In this document: piece after piece, positions 13,050 to 23,500 of the stretch
How positions within the stretch are numbered: position 1 is the stretch's first letter
Layout of the letters: every line of letters starts with the position of its first letter
Assembly (NCBI RefSeq): GCF_000337775.1
Contig: NZ_AOLQ01000002.1
Location: forward strand, 1 to 49,842
Direction: 5' to 3'
DNA: 49,842 nt
Source: Haloarcula vallismortis ATCC 29715
Lineage (GTDB): Archaea > Halobacteriota > Halobacteria > Halobacteriales > Haloarculaceae
Notes under the pieces: model-generated
Told to the model about the DNA's origin: nothing
What the model saw: the letters and a program-made list of their open reading frames with translations, nothing else
Database searches by the model: none
Translations under genes and position numbers: made by a program

Positions 13050-15029
13050 TCAACTGTAGTAGGTTGGTACAAGTTGATGATTCGGCACCTCTTGTAGGCG
13101 TTCAGTGGATAGTTCATCGGATTCAGCGAGATCCCACACAATATCGAAGAACTCGACGGCAGCATCAACGAACTGTATTCGTTCTGTATACACTCCGCAC
13201 TCGGGGTTCCAATCGTAGCTGTTCTCCATGAAGTTCGCCGAACCGAGTAATGCTGCGCCTTCTTCTGGTCTCCCGATGGTCTGAACCTTCCCGTGGATGC
13301 CGAATTCACCAAGGTCACGGAAATCCATGTCTGGAGTTACCCGCTGGTGCTGTTTGAAGCGCGAATAGCTACGTATCGTGACCTGCTCGCGATGTTGCTT
13401 AATTTCGCTGAGCAGGTTCTGCTGTAGACGCCGCCACTCCCAGGGTTCTTTCGTGTGGCGGGTCAGCAATCGTAATTCGAATCCCTGTTGCAGGAGGCGC
13501 CGTATCTGGGAGACGTATTCGTTGAACGTGTCGTCGTCAAACGGAGTCATAATCCGGAGGACCTTGTCGTCGAGATCGCGTTCGAGCCCGAGGCTGAACA
13601 GGCGGTCGGTCATCGCCGTGTACGACCGCATCCCAGCAGGTCGATTTTCGTGCCAGCGCCGTAACCTCGCTCGTTCCCGTCCAAGACCACGAGAATCCCC
13701 CACGTAGTCGTCCATCTTCTTCTCGCCGAGAGCGTCAGGATCAACGAGGGTAAATGTGAAGTACGCTGGCGCAACGTCACCGTCGGAAAGAGAGTCGTAA
13801 TCTTGAGCAATAATGGCGTCAGTAGCAATTGGTGACAATGTCGTCACTGACGCTCGGGACAGAACCTTGATTCGCCGCTGGACTGCTGCGCACCGATCGA
13901 TGAGATGTGTGGTGTACTCCTCTTGGAGACTGCTGCCGTCAACCTGGGCCGGAACAGTGGCAAATTCGATGACCTCGTTGCCACTGATTTCGCAATCGAC
14001 GCCGGGAACTTCGGACAGGACCTGATAGAGTTCATAAGGCGTCGCATCGAGCCGATCGGTCACGAAGCCCAAATCGAAGGTCGAGAACCTCGAGTGGGCA
14101 GAGACAGTGGCGATGATGTTGATGAGAACGTCTCGACCAGCCTCGCTGATTTCAGTGTCACCACGAACATCGGAAACACTGACCTGCCTTCCAACGTCGA
14201 CCTGTGACAGTTCGGTTTCTACTGGTGCGGCCAGTAGGGAACGCACTGTCTCAAATTGACGTTCGTACTCGTCGTGTTGCGCCTCGATTGCGTCTTCAAC
14301 CTCACTGGTGTCGTGAAGGAGTACAGCGTTATCTGCGAGCGAGGCAGCGACTGATTCCAATGAGAATGAATCGTTCGATAGTTCTCCAACCAATCGCTCC
14401 GTGATGGCCTTAAGACAGTCACCATCTTCGATACCTGAAAGCTGTGGGAGAACGTGTAGATAGCCCTCAGCGATGGCAGCTTCGGTCGGTACTTCTCTCT
14501 GTGCTTCAAGCACTGGTTCGATGCGCTCGAAGTTCGGTTCTACACTATCTGGGTAGGTCGTCACGAAGCCGGCAGACCCGAGAAGCGGCCCGAGGATTGT
14601 TTCCTCCCAGTCACCCGCTAGCAGACTGTCGAACTCTCGGCGAGGTAGAACTTCCTCTTCAATCCCGAGACTCGATCGTAGGACTCTCTCGGCTGTTCGA
14701 GAGCTTGCAACGATAATTGCCTGAATGAGCGGGCGTGGTTCGTCTACTGAAAGGACTAAGGCACCAGCCAGAGTCGGACGGTCTCCCTCAATAAGGCCCA
14801 GTTCGTCGAGTATCCAGTTGTGTATCTCTGTGACCTGCTTCGGTTCTCGTTCATCATTCGTCCGCAGCATTTCCGCGCGAATATGTGGCGACAGACGTTC
14901 TTCGAGACCGTCCTTGGTTACACTCGCCGATAGTGCCGCGTAGATACTCTCCGGAGAGACTCCCCAGAGTCGTTCCGGGGAGCGAGTTCGAAGAGCTCGT
15001 GCCGTATCGATTACGTTATTTTCAGTCAT
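13050..15029 (-). CDS. PLD-family (DpdK/DrmC-like) putative nuclease
   Basis: A 659-aa protein ending in a phospholipase-D-type domain. The start at 15029 is chosen because it overlaps the helicase stop by 8 bp (ATGACTGA); a longer frame to 15188 is low-complexity Arg/Ser/Thr antisense. Residues ~480-655 carry MTPFDDDTF, a strand-helix repeat, then HGK (579-581) and GSANFMEN (596-603), the H-x-K and GS-x-N parts of an HKD half-site. The Asp usually five residues after the Lys is Gly here. Only one HKD half is seen, so a dimer would be needed. The N-terminal ~420 residues are helical and unassigned. PLD proteins are the nuclease-like subunit of Dpd (DpdK) and DISARM (DrmC); last gene of the leftward operon. 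Confidence 0.8.
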   Translation of the reverse strand: MTENNVIDTARALRTRSPERLWGVSPESIYAALSASVTKDGLEERLSPHIRAEMLRTNDEREPKQVTEIHNWILDELGLIEGDRPTLAGALVLSVDEPRPLIQAIIVASSRTAERVLRSSLGIEEEVLPRREFDSLLAGDWEETILGPLLGSAGFVTTYPDSVEPNFERIEPVLEAQREVPTEAAIAEGYLHVLPQLSGIEDGDCLKAITERLVGELSNDSFSLESVAASLADNAVLLHDTSEVEDAIEAQHDEYERQFETVRSLLAAPVETELSQVDVGRQVSVSDVRGDTEISEAGRDVLINIIATVSAHSRFSTFDLGFVTDRLDATPYELYQVLSEVPGVDCEISGNEVIEFATVPAQVDGSSLQEEYTTHLIDRCAAVQRRIKVLSRASVTTLSPIATDAIIAQDYDSLSDGDVAPAYFTFTLVDPDALGEKKMDDYVGDSRGLGRERARLRRWHENRPAGMRSYTAMTDRLFSLGLERDLDDKVLRIMTPFDDDTFNEYVSQIRRLLQQGFELRLLTRHTKEPWEWRRLQQNLLSEIKQHREQVTIRSYSRFKQHQRVTPDMDFRDLGEFGIHGKVQTIGRPEEGAALLGSANFMENSYDWNPECGVYTERIQFVDAAVEFFDIVWDLAESDELSTERLQEVPNHQLVPTYYS

Positions 15030-18000
15030 CGTTCCTCGCTTCCAGATAGAGATCGTGCGAAAGCAGTTCGAGCAGTTCGTCCTTGTCGAACGAGTCGGGA
15101 TCGTTCTGCTCAGAACAGCCGTACTGATAGAGACAGAACGGGCACCCGTCCTCACAGTTACACTCCGACTCCTTGGGAGAGAACGCATCGTGCATTATCT
15201 CGACCGCTCTCTCGAACTTCTGACCGTCATCCTGTGTGAGGAGTACGGTGATTCCACTTCCCCCCTCGTCCGAGTCGTACACTAAGGTGCCTTCCTCTTC
15301 GATCGATTCAGGAACTTGGCGAACGCTTACCCCGCCGATGTATTGGAGTGCCACTCGGAGTCCGTGAGCAAACCCGTGCTCAAGTTCCTCGCTGTCGAAC
15401 CGAACACGAGCGGCCTTGGTGTCAAACTTGGTGGCGGGACGCACTGCGATACTTTCGTCCACGGGATGTTCCACGTTGTTCGTACAGACTGCGGACTCCC
15501 CCACGTTGGCAATCATGCCGTTGCATCCTTCAATACCACAGACCTCGAATACGTTCGGTAAAGGATCTGAACCACCGTTCTTGTACGTCGCCCAGTATTT
15601 GCTCGTCGAGGCGGCGATCGTCGCGTCACCGTACTCGAACTGTCCGTGTACGTTCCCGCTTTCGTCGACGATGTCGTATGATATCGTAGGTTCGAACGAG
15701 TCACCTGCATCGGTTTCGACCGGCGCATAAGTGCTCTGGACTTCCTCGTCAGCTTGGTACACACTCGACGGCTCAAGCTCACGAGCGTTGGGCGTTATTC
15801 CCAACGGCAAATCATGCTGGAACGCAGTCACGCGTTCAGGCACTTTCGTCACTAGTCGCTTTAGCCGGGAACCGCACGACTCGCAGTGAGACGTATCAGT
15901 GTCGTACTCCGCAGCACATGTCGGGCAGATAGCCGCGTCCTGGAATTGTTCGCTGATACGAGCGGTTTCTAGTGGCTCCCACTCCGTGCGCGTCACGACG
16001 TACGTCTCTCCGCTGTGGAGGTACGCTGCACCCGGGTGAAGCTCGGAGAGTGCGATACGACGGTCCCGAGAACCGTCACTGACGTTTTCGAACTCCTCGC
16101 CGACGAGTTGATAATCGACCGAATCACCCACAGACCGCAAACCGAACGCCGTCGGACTCTCGCGGTTGAGGTACTGGCCGAAGTCCATGTCCTCAAGTCT
16201 TCGCAGATAGTCGTCTAGTTGATCAGCGCGCCGACGAAGTTGCTGCTTCTGTTCGCGGAGTGTGCGTTTTTCTTCCCGGTCTCGAGTGCGTCGTTCTTTA
16301 CTCCGGACATCAGCGACCTCTTCGTCGAGTTCCTCCAAATCAGCGTCAATCGCGTCTCGTTGAGCGTTGTAGAGGTCGATAATCGACGCTTCGATGCCAC
16401 GATGGTCGTCAGTTCCCCGTAGTGCTCCTTCGACGGCGTCGTCGTACTCGTCTAAGATCGATTCAACTGAACCGCTACATCTGTCCCTCTGACATTCACC
16501 TTTGTATCCGTCTTCGTGTTTACGGCCACAGCTCGAGCAAACACCGAAGGAAACCAGATCCTCCAGCCACTGTTCAATCTCGTCTTGATTCTCGTTGATG
16601 ACCGAACGCAGCACTTCCAGTGGGGCGTCGTCGCTCTGATTCTGTACTTGGAAGTTCGACGACGACAGAACGCTAGTAAACCGCAGTAGATCGTTGGGCT
16701 TGGATTCGGACCGTGGAGACGGAGCGTCTTTACAGACAACAAATTCGTCGAGCCCACTCTGGTCTCGTCGCCAAGGGACCCACTGTGTCGTCGCTACCCA
16801 GTCGAGAATCCCCCACGTGAGGGACTGGTGGAGAACCTCACGGTTCACTTCATTGAGTGGGACTTGCTGTGGGTCAGACGCGATGAGTTCCTCGGGATGC
16901 TCGTGATAGTAGTAATCGATCGGGTTTCGCTGACTGACGGAGTGCACGAGTGAACTCCCAGACTCCCGCCCGGCACGTCCGATGCGTTGGAGGTAGGAGT
17001 TCGCATTCGGGGGCGTACCGTAGAGGAGCAACGTGTTGAGGTCACCGATGTCGACGCCGAGTTCCATCGCCGGTCCCGAGGACAGGAAGTGAGGGAATCG
17101 CCCCTGCCTGAACTGGTATTCCAACTCTCGCCGTTCGTCTCGGTCCGTCTCACCATAGTACGCCCTCGCGAGGAGCATCATAGGATCGGACGTGGTAATC
17201 TGCTGGGCCGTCAGAGAGAAGTGAGGATGCGAGAACGTCGAACGGTCCTCTGGCTTCGAATCGAATTTGACGATGTCGTCAGGAACGTCGGCCAGCGTTG
17301 ACTCGAGGCTCGTGACGAAGTCCTCTTGACTTGGACTATAGTACGTTGGCGTCGCTTCATCGACGACTGCACATTCAATTGTGTCCTCCTCGACCATCAC
17401 GTACCGGCTACCGTCTTCTTCGACCCGACGTACCAGACCCCGGTTGATCAGTGAATCGAGGTGGCTGTGACCGTCCTCGACTTCGTCGATGAGGTGAGGT
17501 TCGTACCGGTGGTTCTGTCCAATACACTCAGCGAGGAGTTCCAGTTCTCCTGGTTCGAGATCGGCGGTGTCGGCATTTAGACGGACGTCGACGATCCCCT
17601 CGTCAGTGAGTTGCTTACTCCGGTAGCGTTCGCTGTACTGTCCAGCGAAGATTCTGGACAACAGTTCTTCCGTCAGATACTCGTCGACTGACTGGTCGTA
17701 GTTAGTGAGGAATTCGAACGCATTCGGTGGGTTGTTGGTTTCCCCTTCGAGGTCCTCCTCGTACTGCTTTGCCTCAGCTACGCCACAGTCGACGATGTCC
17801 GCGAGGGTCCCCCATCCGGAAGCGTCGGCCTCATTCCTAACGCTCCTGACGAATAACTGGTCGAAGAAGAACGCCTCTTCGGGTTCACGGAAGTTGCGCT
17901 CCAGTTCTTTCATGTCGGACTGGCTATCCGCGAACGAGAGCATCTTGGATTCGGTGAAGGATTCCGGGTTGTCTCGGTCAGCGAGCGACCGCAGCAGGTA

Positions 18001-20478
18001 CCGTCCTGTCGTCACCGCTGCGTTAGCCGGGCCCCGCAGCATCGCGTCGTATCTGCCGCTCTTAGAGTAGGTTTCCCGTTGGTCCTGATGATAACAGGGG
18101 AGACCACCGGGGAACTGGCTCGACTCCCGAATCCGGCCGTCGTCATCGACCATCCGGAAGTTGCTGTATCCTTTTGCCCGCGTCACGATTTCTGGATCGT
18201 CACAACTGCAGTCCTGTCGACCACCAGGGAGGAACTCGTGCTCGCAGGACGTGCACTCGTCGACCATCTGGATGTCGAACAACGCGGTCCGGACGAACCG
18301 CCGATTTCCGCAGGTGCAGGTGTTCGGGGATCGGCCAAAGTACACTTCGTCACAATCCGGGTCGCCGCAGGTCCATCCAAGCAAACGCTTCGGTGTGAGA
18401 TTGCCATCACAGTCTTCGGCCGTGCACTCCTGTACGTCGGGGTCTTCGTATATCTCCCCACACTCAGTACAGTACTGGACGCTGTCGTCTGTCAGGGGTT
18501 CCAACGCCTCAGTGTCACAGGAATGGCAGGTCGGCTCCCGTGCCTCCTCGACTGTGACTTCCTCGCCACAGTCTGGGTTCGAGCAGATGTGGGTTTCCAT
18601 CGAGTCGTCGAGTACCATCGAGGAACCACACGTCGAACAGTCCTGCTGGTGGTCGATCTTCTGGCGCTCACCACATTCGGAACATTCGTAGAACGGCCGC
18701 CAGTAGACGCGGACCATCTCGGGCGTTTCGCCGTCGGGCGTTTCGCACTGGCACTCGCGTCGCGAGAAGTAATCGAACCGTCCCTCTTCTGAGGTCACAG
18801 TATGTGGCTCGAGCCGTTCGCAGTTCGGACAGAACCACGACTCGAGTGACTCCTCACCGCACTGGTTACACAGTGAGAGTTTCGTCACGTAGTGGTGCCC
18901 GCATTCGGCACAAGACGACTGCGGGGTATCGTAGACCGTCCCACAGTTGATACAGGAGTAGTAGCCGTCGAGGGGCCAACTGAACAGATGGGCACGGCGC
19001 TCCAGAATTCCGGACACGTCACCGATCGTCATGAAATTCGACACCACCGTGTCCGCCTGTTCCTCGGTTAGATCGGCTGATTCGACGAGCCGATCGCGTA
19101 GGCCGTCAGGTCGAAGCGGTTTCTCCCGAAGAGCTGAGTAGATGCCGCGAACGAACTCCAGCACTTCGCTGTCGCCTTCTACGAGGTGTTCGTAGAGGTC
19201 GCTCTCTACGTCCACCCCCTCGCTGGAATCGTGGATACCTGCTGCTTTTAGAACGAGTTTCGCAGTCTCAGTCTCTCCGGCACGCAACTCGTCGCTTGCC
19301 AGTTCGGTGGTAGTGAATTCGTCAGGGACGTAGCTGGGGAAGGGAGCGTCGATTGTGCGTCCTTCTTCCTCAACCACCTCGATGTCGGGGTCGACAAACG
19401 GGTTGATGCGCTGGAAGACGGAGAGCTTGTTCTCGACGGTGGCACTCGCACCAATGATGGTGAGATCGTCGTCACCCTCGCTGTCGTAGTCGTTGAGTTC
19501 CTGTCGCTCCCGGATGTACCGCCGCATCAGCGTCGAAGTGAACGAACCGAAAAGCTCGGAATACTCGTGAATCTCGTCGAAGACGAAGTATTTCGGCTCG
19601 GCGACGAACCGTTGCTGCGCTTCGTCCGCATTAACGTTGAACAGCCGGTAGTTGATCGTATCCGGGTTCGTCAGCAGGATGTCAGCTGGACTCTCGACGA
19701 TGGCATCCCTAGTGACTTTGATGAAGTCGAATGTGAGATCCTCATCGTGTTCTGCCATCGGTTCGACGACGAACGAGTCGTCCGAGCGACGCCGAACAGT
19801 CAACGAAGAGTCACACTCTCCACACGGACAGTCGAAATACTGGAACGTCGTCTGGAGGTACGCTAGTTCGTCGGGATCGCGGCGTTTCGTGTCCCCGTCG
19901 TAGATCCCCACAGTAATCTGGTCGTCCGCCGATCGGTCTCGATTGAGCGTGAACAGGTAGTCGATGAGGCGCTTCAGCTGGTCTTGTGCCAGAGCTTTTG
20001 TCGGGTACGTGAGAACGCATTTGACGCTGTCCGGCGGATGCGCGTCGTGCTGGCCTGCTTTCGCCTCACAGATGAACTGGAGAATCGGAATCAGCCAACC
20101 CTCTGTCTTCCCCCTCCCGGTCGCCGCGGTCAACAACGTATGGTGGTCTTCGCGGACTGCCTCAATCGAGTCCTCCTGGAATTCGAAGAGATTTCGGAAT
20201 CCAGCCTCACTGAACGTTTCCGTGACATCCGAATACAGGTCGTGGTTGTCCGCGAAGGTCTCCCACGGCGTGTCACTCATTCGGGGAAGGTCAAGCACCT
20301 GGAGGTAGGGCCCCTTCGTTCGGATGAATTCGGGAAGGTCATCCTCTAGGGACTCTCCAGCCCCCTCGTGGTAGCGGGAAACAAGACTCTTGACCGCCGG
20401 CGAGGGTTGCGAGCCGGCATAGTGTTCGGCGTACGATTCACGCATCGTGTCGGCGAGTTCTAGTGGGTCGAATTCCAT
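15022..20478 (-). CDS. Giant DEAD/DEAH helicase with zinc ribbons and DUF1998/MZB C-terminus (copy 1)
   Basis: An 1818-aa superfamily-2 helicase. Walker A AATGRGKTE is at residues 118-126, a CPCGEC zinc insert at 217-222, Walker B DEIH at 301-304, motif III GASAT follows, and motif VI QRIGRAGR lies well downstream after ~700 residues rich in CxxC ribbons (at least eight pairs). The C-terminal part has HGLRVALQYIGG, the DSDEGGSG motif and a terminal C-x-C-x3-GC-x2-C-x5-C cluster, the DUF1998/MZB zinc module of MrfA/Hrq1-type helicases and of DISARM DrmB. It would translocate on DNA during restriction. Paralogous along its length to the next gene upstream, 25 bp away; DpdJ is the closest bacterial analogue I can name. 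Confidence 0.85.
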   Translation of the reverse strand: MEFDPLELADTMRESYAEHYAGSQPSPAVKSLVSRYHEGAGESLEDDLPEFIRTKGPYLQVLDLPRMSDTPWETFADNHDLYSDVTETFSEAGFRNLFEFQEDSIEAVREDHHTLLTAATGRGKTEGWLIPILQFICEAKAGQHDAHPPDSVKCVLTYPTKALAQDQLKRLIDYLFTLNRDRSADDQITVGIYDGDTKRRDPDELAYLQTTFQYFDCPCGECDSSLTVRRRSDDSFVVEPMAEHDEDLTFDFIKVTRDAIVESPADILLTNPDTINYRLFNVNADEAQQRFVAEPKYFVFDEIHEYSELFGSFTSTLMRRYIRERQELNDYDSEGDDDLTIIGASATVENKLSVFQRINPFVDPDIEVVEEEGRTIDAPFPSYVPDEFTTTELASDELRAGETETAKLVLKAAGIHDSSEGVDVESDLYEHLVEGDSEVLEFVRGIYSALREKPLRPDGLRDRLVESADLTEEQADTVVSNFMTIGDVSGILERRAHLFSWPLDGYYSCINCGTVYDTPQSSCAECGHHYVTKLSLCNQCGEESLESWFCPNCERLEPHTVTSEEGRFDYFSRRECQCETPDGETPEMVRVYWRPFYECSECGERQKIDHQQDCSTCGSSMVLDDSMETHICSNPDCGEEVTVEEAREPTCHSCDTEALEPLTDDSVQYCTECGEIYEDPDVQECTAEDCDGNLTPKRLLGWTCGDPDCDEVYFGRSPNTCTCGNRRFVRTALFDIQMVDECTSCEHEFLPGGRQDCSCDDPEIVTRAKGYSNFRMVDDDGRIRESSQFPGGLPCYHQDQRETYSKSGRYDAMLRGPANAAVTTGRYLLRSLADRDNPESFTESKMLSFADSQSDMKELERNFREPEEAFFFDQLFVRSVRNEADASGWGTLADIVDCGVAEAKQYEEDLEGETNNPPNAFEFLTNYDQSVDEYLTEELLSRIFAGQYSERYRSKQLTDEGIVDVRLNADTADLEPGELELLAECIGQNHRYEPHLIDEVEDGHSHLDSLINRGLVRRVEEDGSRYVMVEEDTIECAVVDEATPTYYSPSQEDFVTSLESTLADVPDDIVKFDSKPEDRSTFSHPHFSLTAQQITTSDPMMLLARAYYGETDRDERRELEYQFRQGRFPHFLSSGPAMELGVDIGDLNTLLLYGTPPNANSYLQRIGRAGRESGSSLVHSVSQRNPIDYYYHEHPEELIASDPQQVPLNEVNREVLHQSLTWGILDWVATTQWVPWRRDQSGLDEFVVCKDAPSPRSESKPNDLLRFTSVLSSSNFQVQNQSDDAPLEVLRSVINENQDEIEQWLEDLVSFGVCSSCGRKHEDGYKGECQRDRCSGSVESILDEYDDAVEGALRGTDDHRGIEASIIDLYNAQRDAIDADLEELDEEVADVRSKERRTRDREEKRTLREQKQQLRRRADQLDDYLRRLEDMDFGQYLNRESPTAFGLRSVGDSVDYQLVGEEFENVSDGSRDRRIALSELHPGAAYLHSGETYVVTRTEWEPLETARISEQFQDAAICPTCAAEYDTDTSHCESCGSRLKRLVTKVPERVTAFQHDLPLGITPNARELEPSSVYQADEEVQSTYAPVETDAGDSFEPTISYDIVDESGNVHGQFEYGDATIAASTSKYWATYKNGGSDPLPNVFEVCGIEGCNGMIANVGESAVCTNNVEHPVDESIAVRPATKFDTKAARVRFDSEELEHGFAHGLRVALQYIGGVSVRQVPESIEEEGTLVYDSDEGGSGITVLLTQDDGQKFERAVEIMHDAFSPKESECNCEDGCPFCLYQYGCSEQNDPDSFDKDELLELLSHDLYLEARNDD

Positions 20479-20503
20479 CGGTGGGGATTTCTGTGGGATG
20501 TAG

Positions 20504-23500
20504 TTAGTCAGTCAACTGTTCGTTCGCGTCCCGATTGTCGAGTGGATGAATCGACAAATCCTGTCCGTCCAAGTTGACCTGGAGACGGTCGCGGTCGAAG
20601 GACCGCTGGTCGTTCCGGACGTCGCACCCGTACTGGTACAGACAGGACGGACAGCCATTCTCACAGTCGCAATCGAACTGGTCATCCATAAGACCGACTG
20701 CTCGCGCGAAGGCGCGGAAGTTGCCGTCGGATTGCTCGAAGAGGAGTCGTGCGACATCTGATCCACCCTCTTGTGACTCGAAGATGTCGACGTGATCTTC
20801 CCCAACGTACTCGGAGAGCTCACGGATGTTGACGCCGCCGAGGTACTGGAGAGCGACCCGGAGACCGTGCGCGAGCGTGTGGGACAGTTCGCGGTCCTCC
20901 AGTTCGATGCGCACACCCTGCGTCTCGTATTGGTACCCGAGTCTGACGAATTCAGAGTCCGCTCCTCTCCCTCCGGGGAAATGATCGGGGTCTGCACTAC
21001 ACCGACGTGTCTCATCGTCGTCCTCATAGATTACACCGTGGCAGTTCTCCTCGCCGCAGACTTCGAAATGTGACTCTTGTGCGTCGACCTCGCCCGATTT
21101 GTACTTCGTGCGATATCCATCTGTGTACAAGAGGACTGAGTAATCACCGTATTCGAGCGTTCCAAGTACGTCTCCTTCGTCTGTTCGTAGCTCGTACGTC
21201 TGTCTGGTATCGAACGAGAGGATCGAGGTCTCGCGTTCGGCGTAGGTGTTCTGCACTGCCTGATTGGGTTCGTTGTGCAGGTAACGCGCCTCGTCGCCCT
21301 CAGAAGTCAGTTGGAGGTTGTCGTGATATGCGTCGACAGAATCGAGAACTGCGAGTTGGCGTCGTTTCAACGGTACATCGTTCTCACAGTCACAGTCGGT
21401 CGCATCAAACTCGTGAGTCGAATGGCACGCCGGGCAGACAAGTTCATCCGCGAGGTGGTCGTCGATGTCCGCATCGGTGACGGATTCTCGTAGGTCAGAA
21501 CCCGCCTTTTCGTCGAAACGAATCCGGGCGACAGTGTAGGTCTCACCATTGTCGAGGTACGCCGCACCCGGGTGGAGCTCGGACAGCGCCATCCGCATCG
21601 CCCTACCACTTGATTGGTCACCGACGTTGCGTCGGTCATACCCTTCATCGACCAGCGTTAGACCAGCCGTGGTTGCGACACTTCGCATCGAGAAATCGTA
21701 CTTGCTCTCGCGGGACTCCCGGAGGAAATCGAAGTAACTCTCCTGGCCCAAGTCGGAAAGGTGCTCTTTGAGTACTTCTATGCGTTCCTGGAGCCCGCGG
21801 CGCTCACGCATGATGCGACCGCGCTCGTCCGCACTCGCACGTTGCTGGTCGCGCCGTAGCTCGCGGTCTCGTTCGGAGAGCGACATGCGTTCGCTCTCCA
21901 ACGACTCCTGATACTCCTGATAGTGCGTGATGTACCGGTCGTCGAAGTTCGAGATCGCGTCCTCGACGAGGTCTCCGAACTGCTCTCCGGCGTGTCGGAT
22001 TCGGCCGTCGCAGTCCTCCCGCTCACAGGTAGTTCGGTCGTCGTCGGCCGCGTACCGGCGTTCGCAGTCCTCGCAATACTGGTACTCAAGCAGCGACTCG
22101 AGGTAGTCCCTGATCTCTGACTCGTGATCGGATACCACTTCGCTCAGTACCGCAAGTTGTGAATCGTCGCTCCCCAGCGATAGCGTATCGGCGGCGAGCG
22201 ACATAACGTGAGTCAACTTGCTCGCGTCCTCTCGTTCACTCTCCTCGAGTGTACTGCGCTGGTGATAGGTATCGCCACCGTCGATCGAGCGCGAACGACC
22301 GTGGCGGCTGACGTTCCACGGAATCGAGAAGTTGGACGCTACGAAGTCGAAGACAGCCCACGAAAGCGAAACCCGCAGTACCTCTTCGTTATGCTCGTTG
22401 AGAGGTACCGGCGTCGGTTCAGCCGAAATAAGGTCCTCTGGATGGTCGTAGTAGTAGTAATCGATCGGATTGCGCTGGCTCACGGAATGCACCAGCGACG
22501 AGTGAGAGCTGCGTCCGGCACGCCCCACACGCTGGAGATACGCGTTCATGTTAGGGGGCGTCCCGTACAGTAACAACGCGTCGAGCGAGCCGATGTCGAC
22601 GCCGAGTTCCATCGTCGGCCCAGAGGAGAGGTGGTGCGGATAGTTCTCTTCGCGGAAGAGGAACTCGAGTTCACGGCGCTTTCGCTTCTCTGTCGTTCCA
22701 AGATACTCCTCTGAAACCAAAATACGGGTCTGTGAGTATTCTACCCGGTGAGCACGCTGTGTGAAGCGCGGATGCGACACGGAAGCGAGTTCCGACAAGG
22801 TCGCGTTAGACTGAACTGCCGATTGACTGTCGAGGCCGAATTGGTGCTCGAGTGTCGTGTAGTACCGCTCTGTTTCGGGATCGAAAGCGATGCTGTCCCC
22901 AACACCAGCAACGGTGACTTCGAGCGCAGACGGGTCGAACGAGACGTACTCGTCGGAGTGGCCGTACGTGAGAATACCCCGTTCGACGAGATCGGCAACC
23001 ACCTCGGTGGCTTCTCTACTCGGTCTGGGACTTTCGAAGTTCGCCACACGGTAATCGTTCCCCTCGTTAACGAGTTCGCGGACAATTGCCCGTTCGTCAC
23101 CAGAAAGGGCATCCAGCCCGGGGGCGAACCGTACGTCGAGTAGACCGACTTCCGAGAGGGGCTCGTCACGTTCCCCGAGACGCTGACTGTAAGTGTACGG
23201 TAGTGCACGCCGCGTGAGCCGGTCGTACAGTGCATCATCGTCGTCCCACCGCTTACGAGGTTGGTCCTTGAGACGCGATTTCAGATCGAATTCGACGTTC
23301 CTTGCCACTCGTGGCGGTTCCAGCGACTCGTTGAGGCTATCGATGGACTCGTCGGCGTACTCGAGGACATCGTCGAATGATACCCACGAGGACGAATCGT
23401 CGTTCACTGCGCCACGGACGAGCAGTTGGTCCAGTAGCGTCTCGGTCTCGGGCTCGGAGAAGTCCCTGCTGAGCTCCTTCATGTCGCGGTGGGAGTCAGC

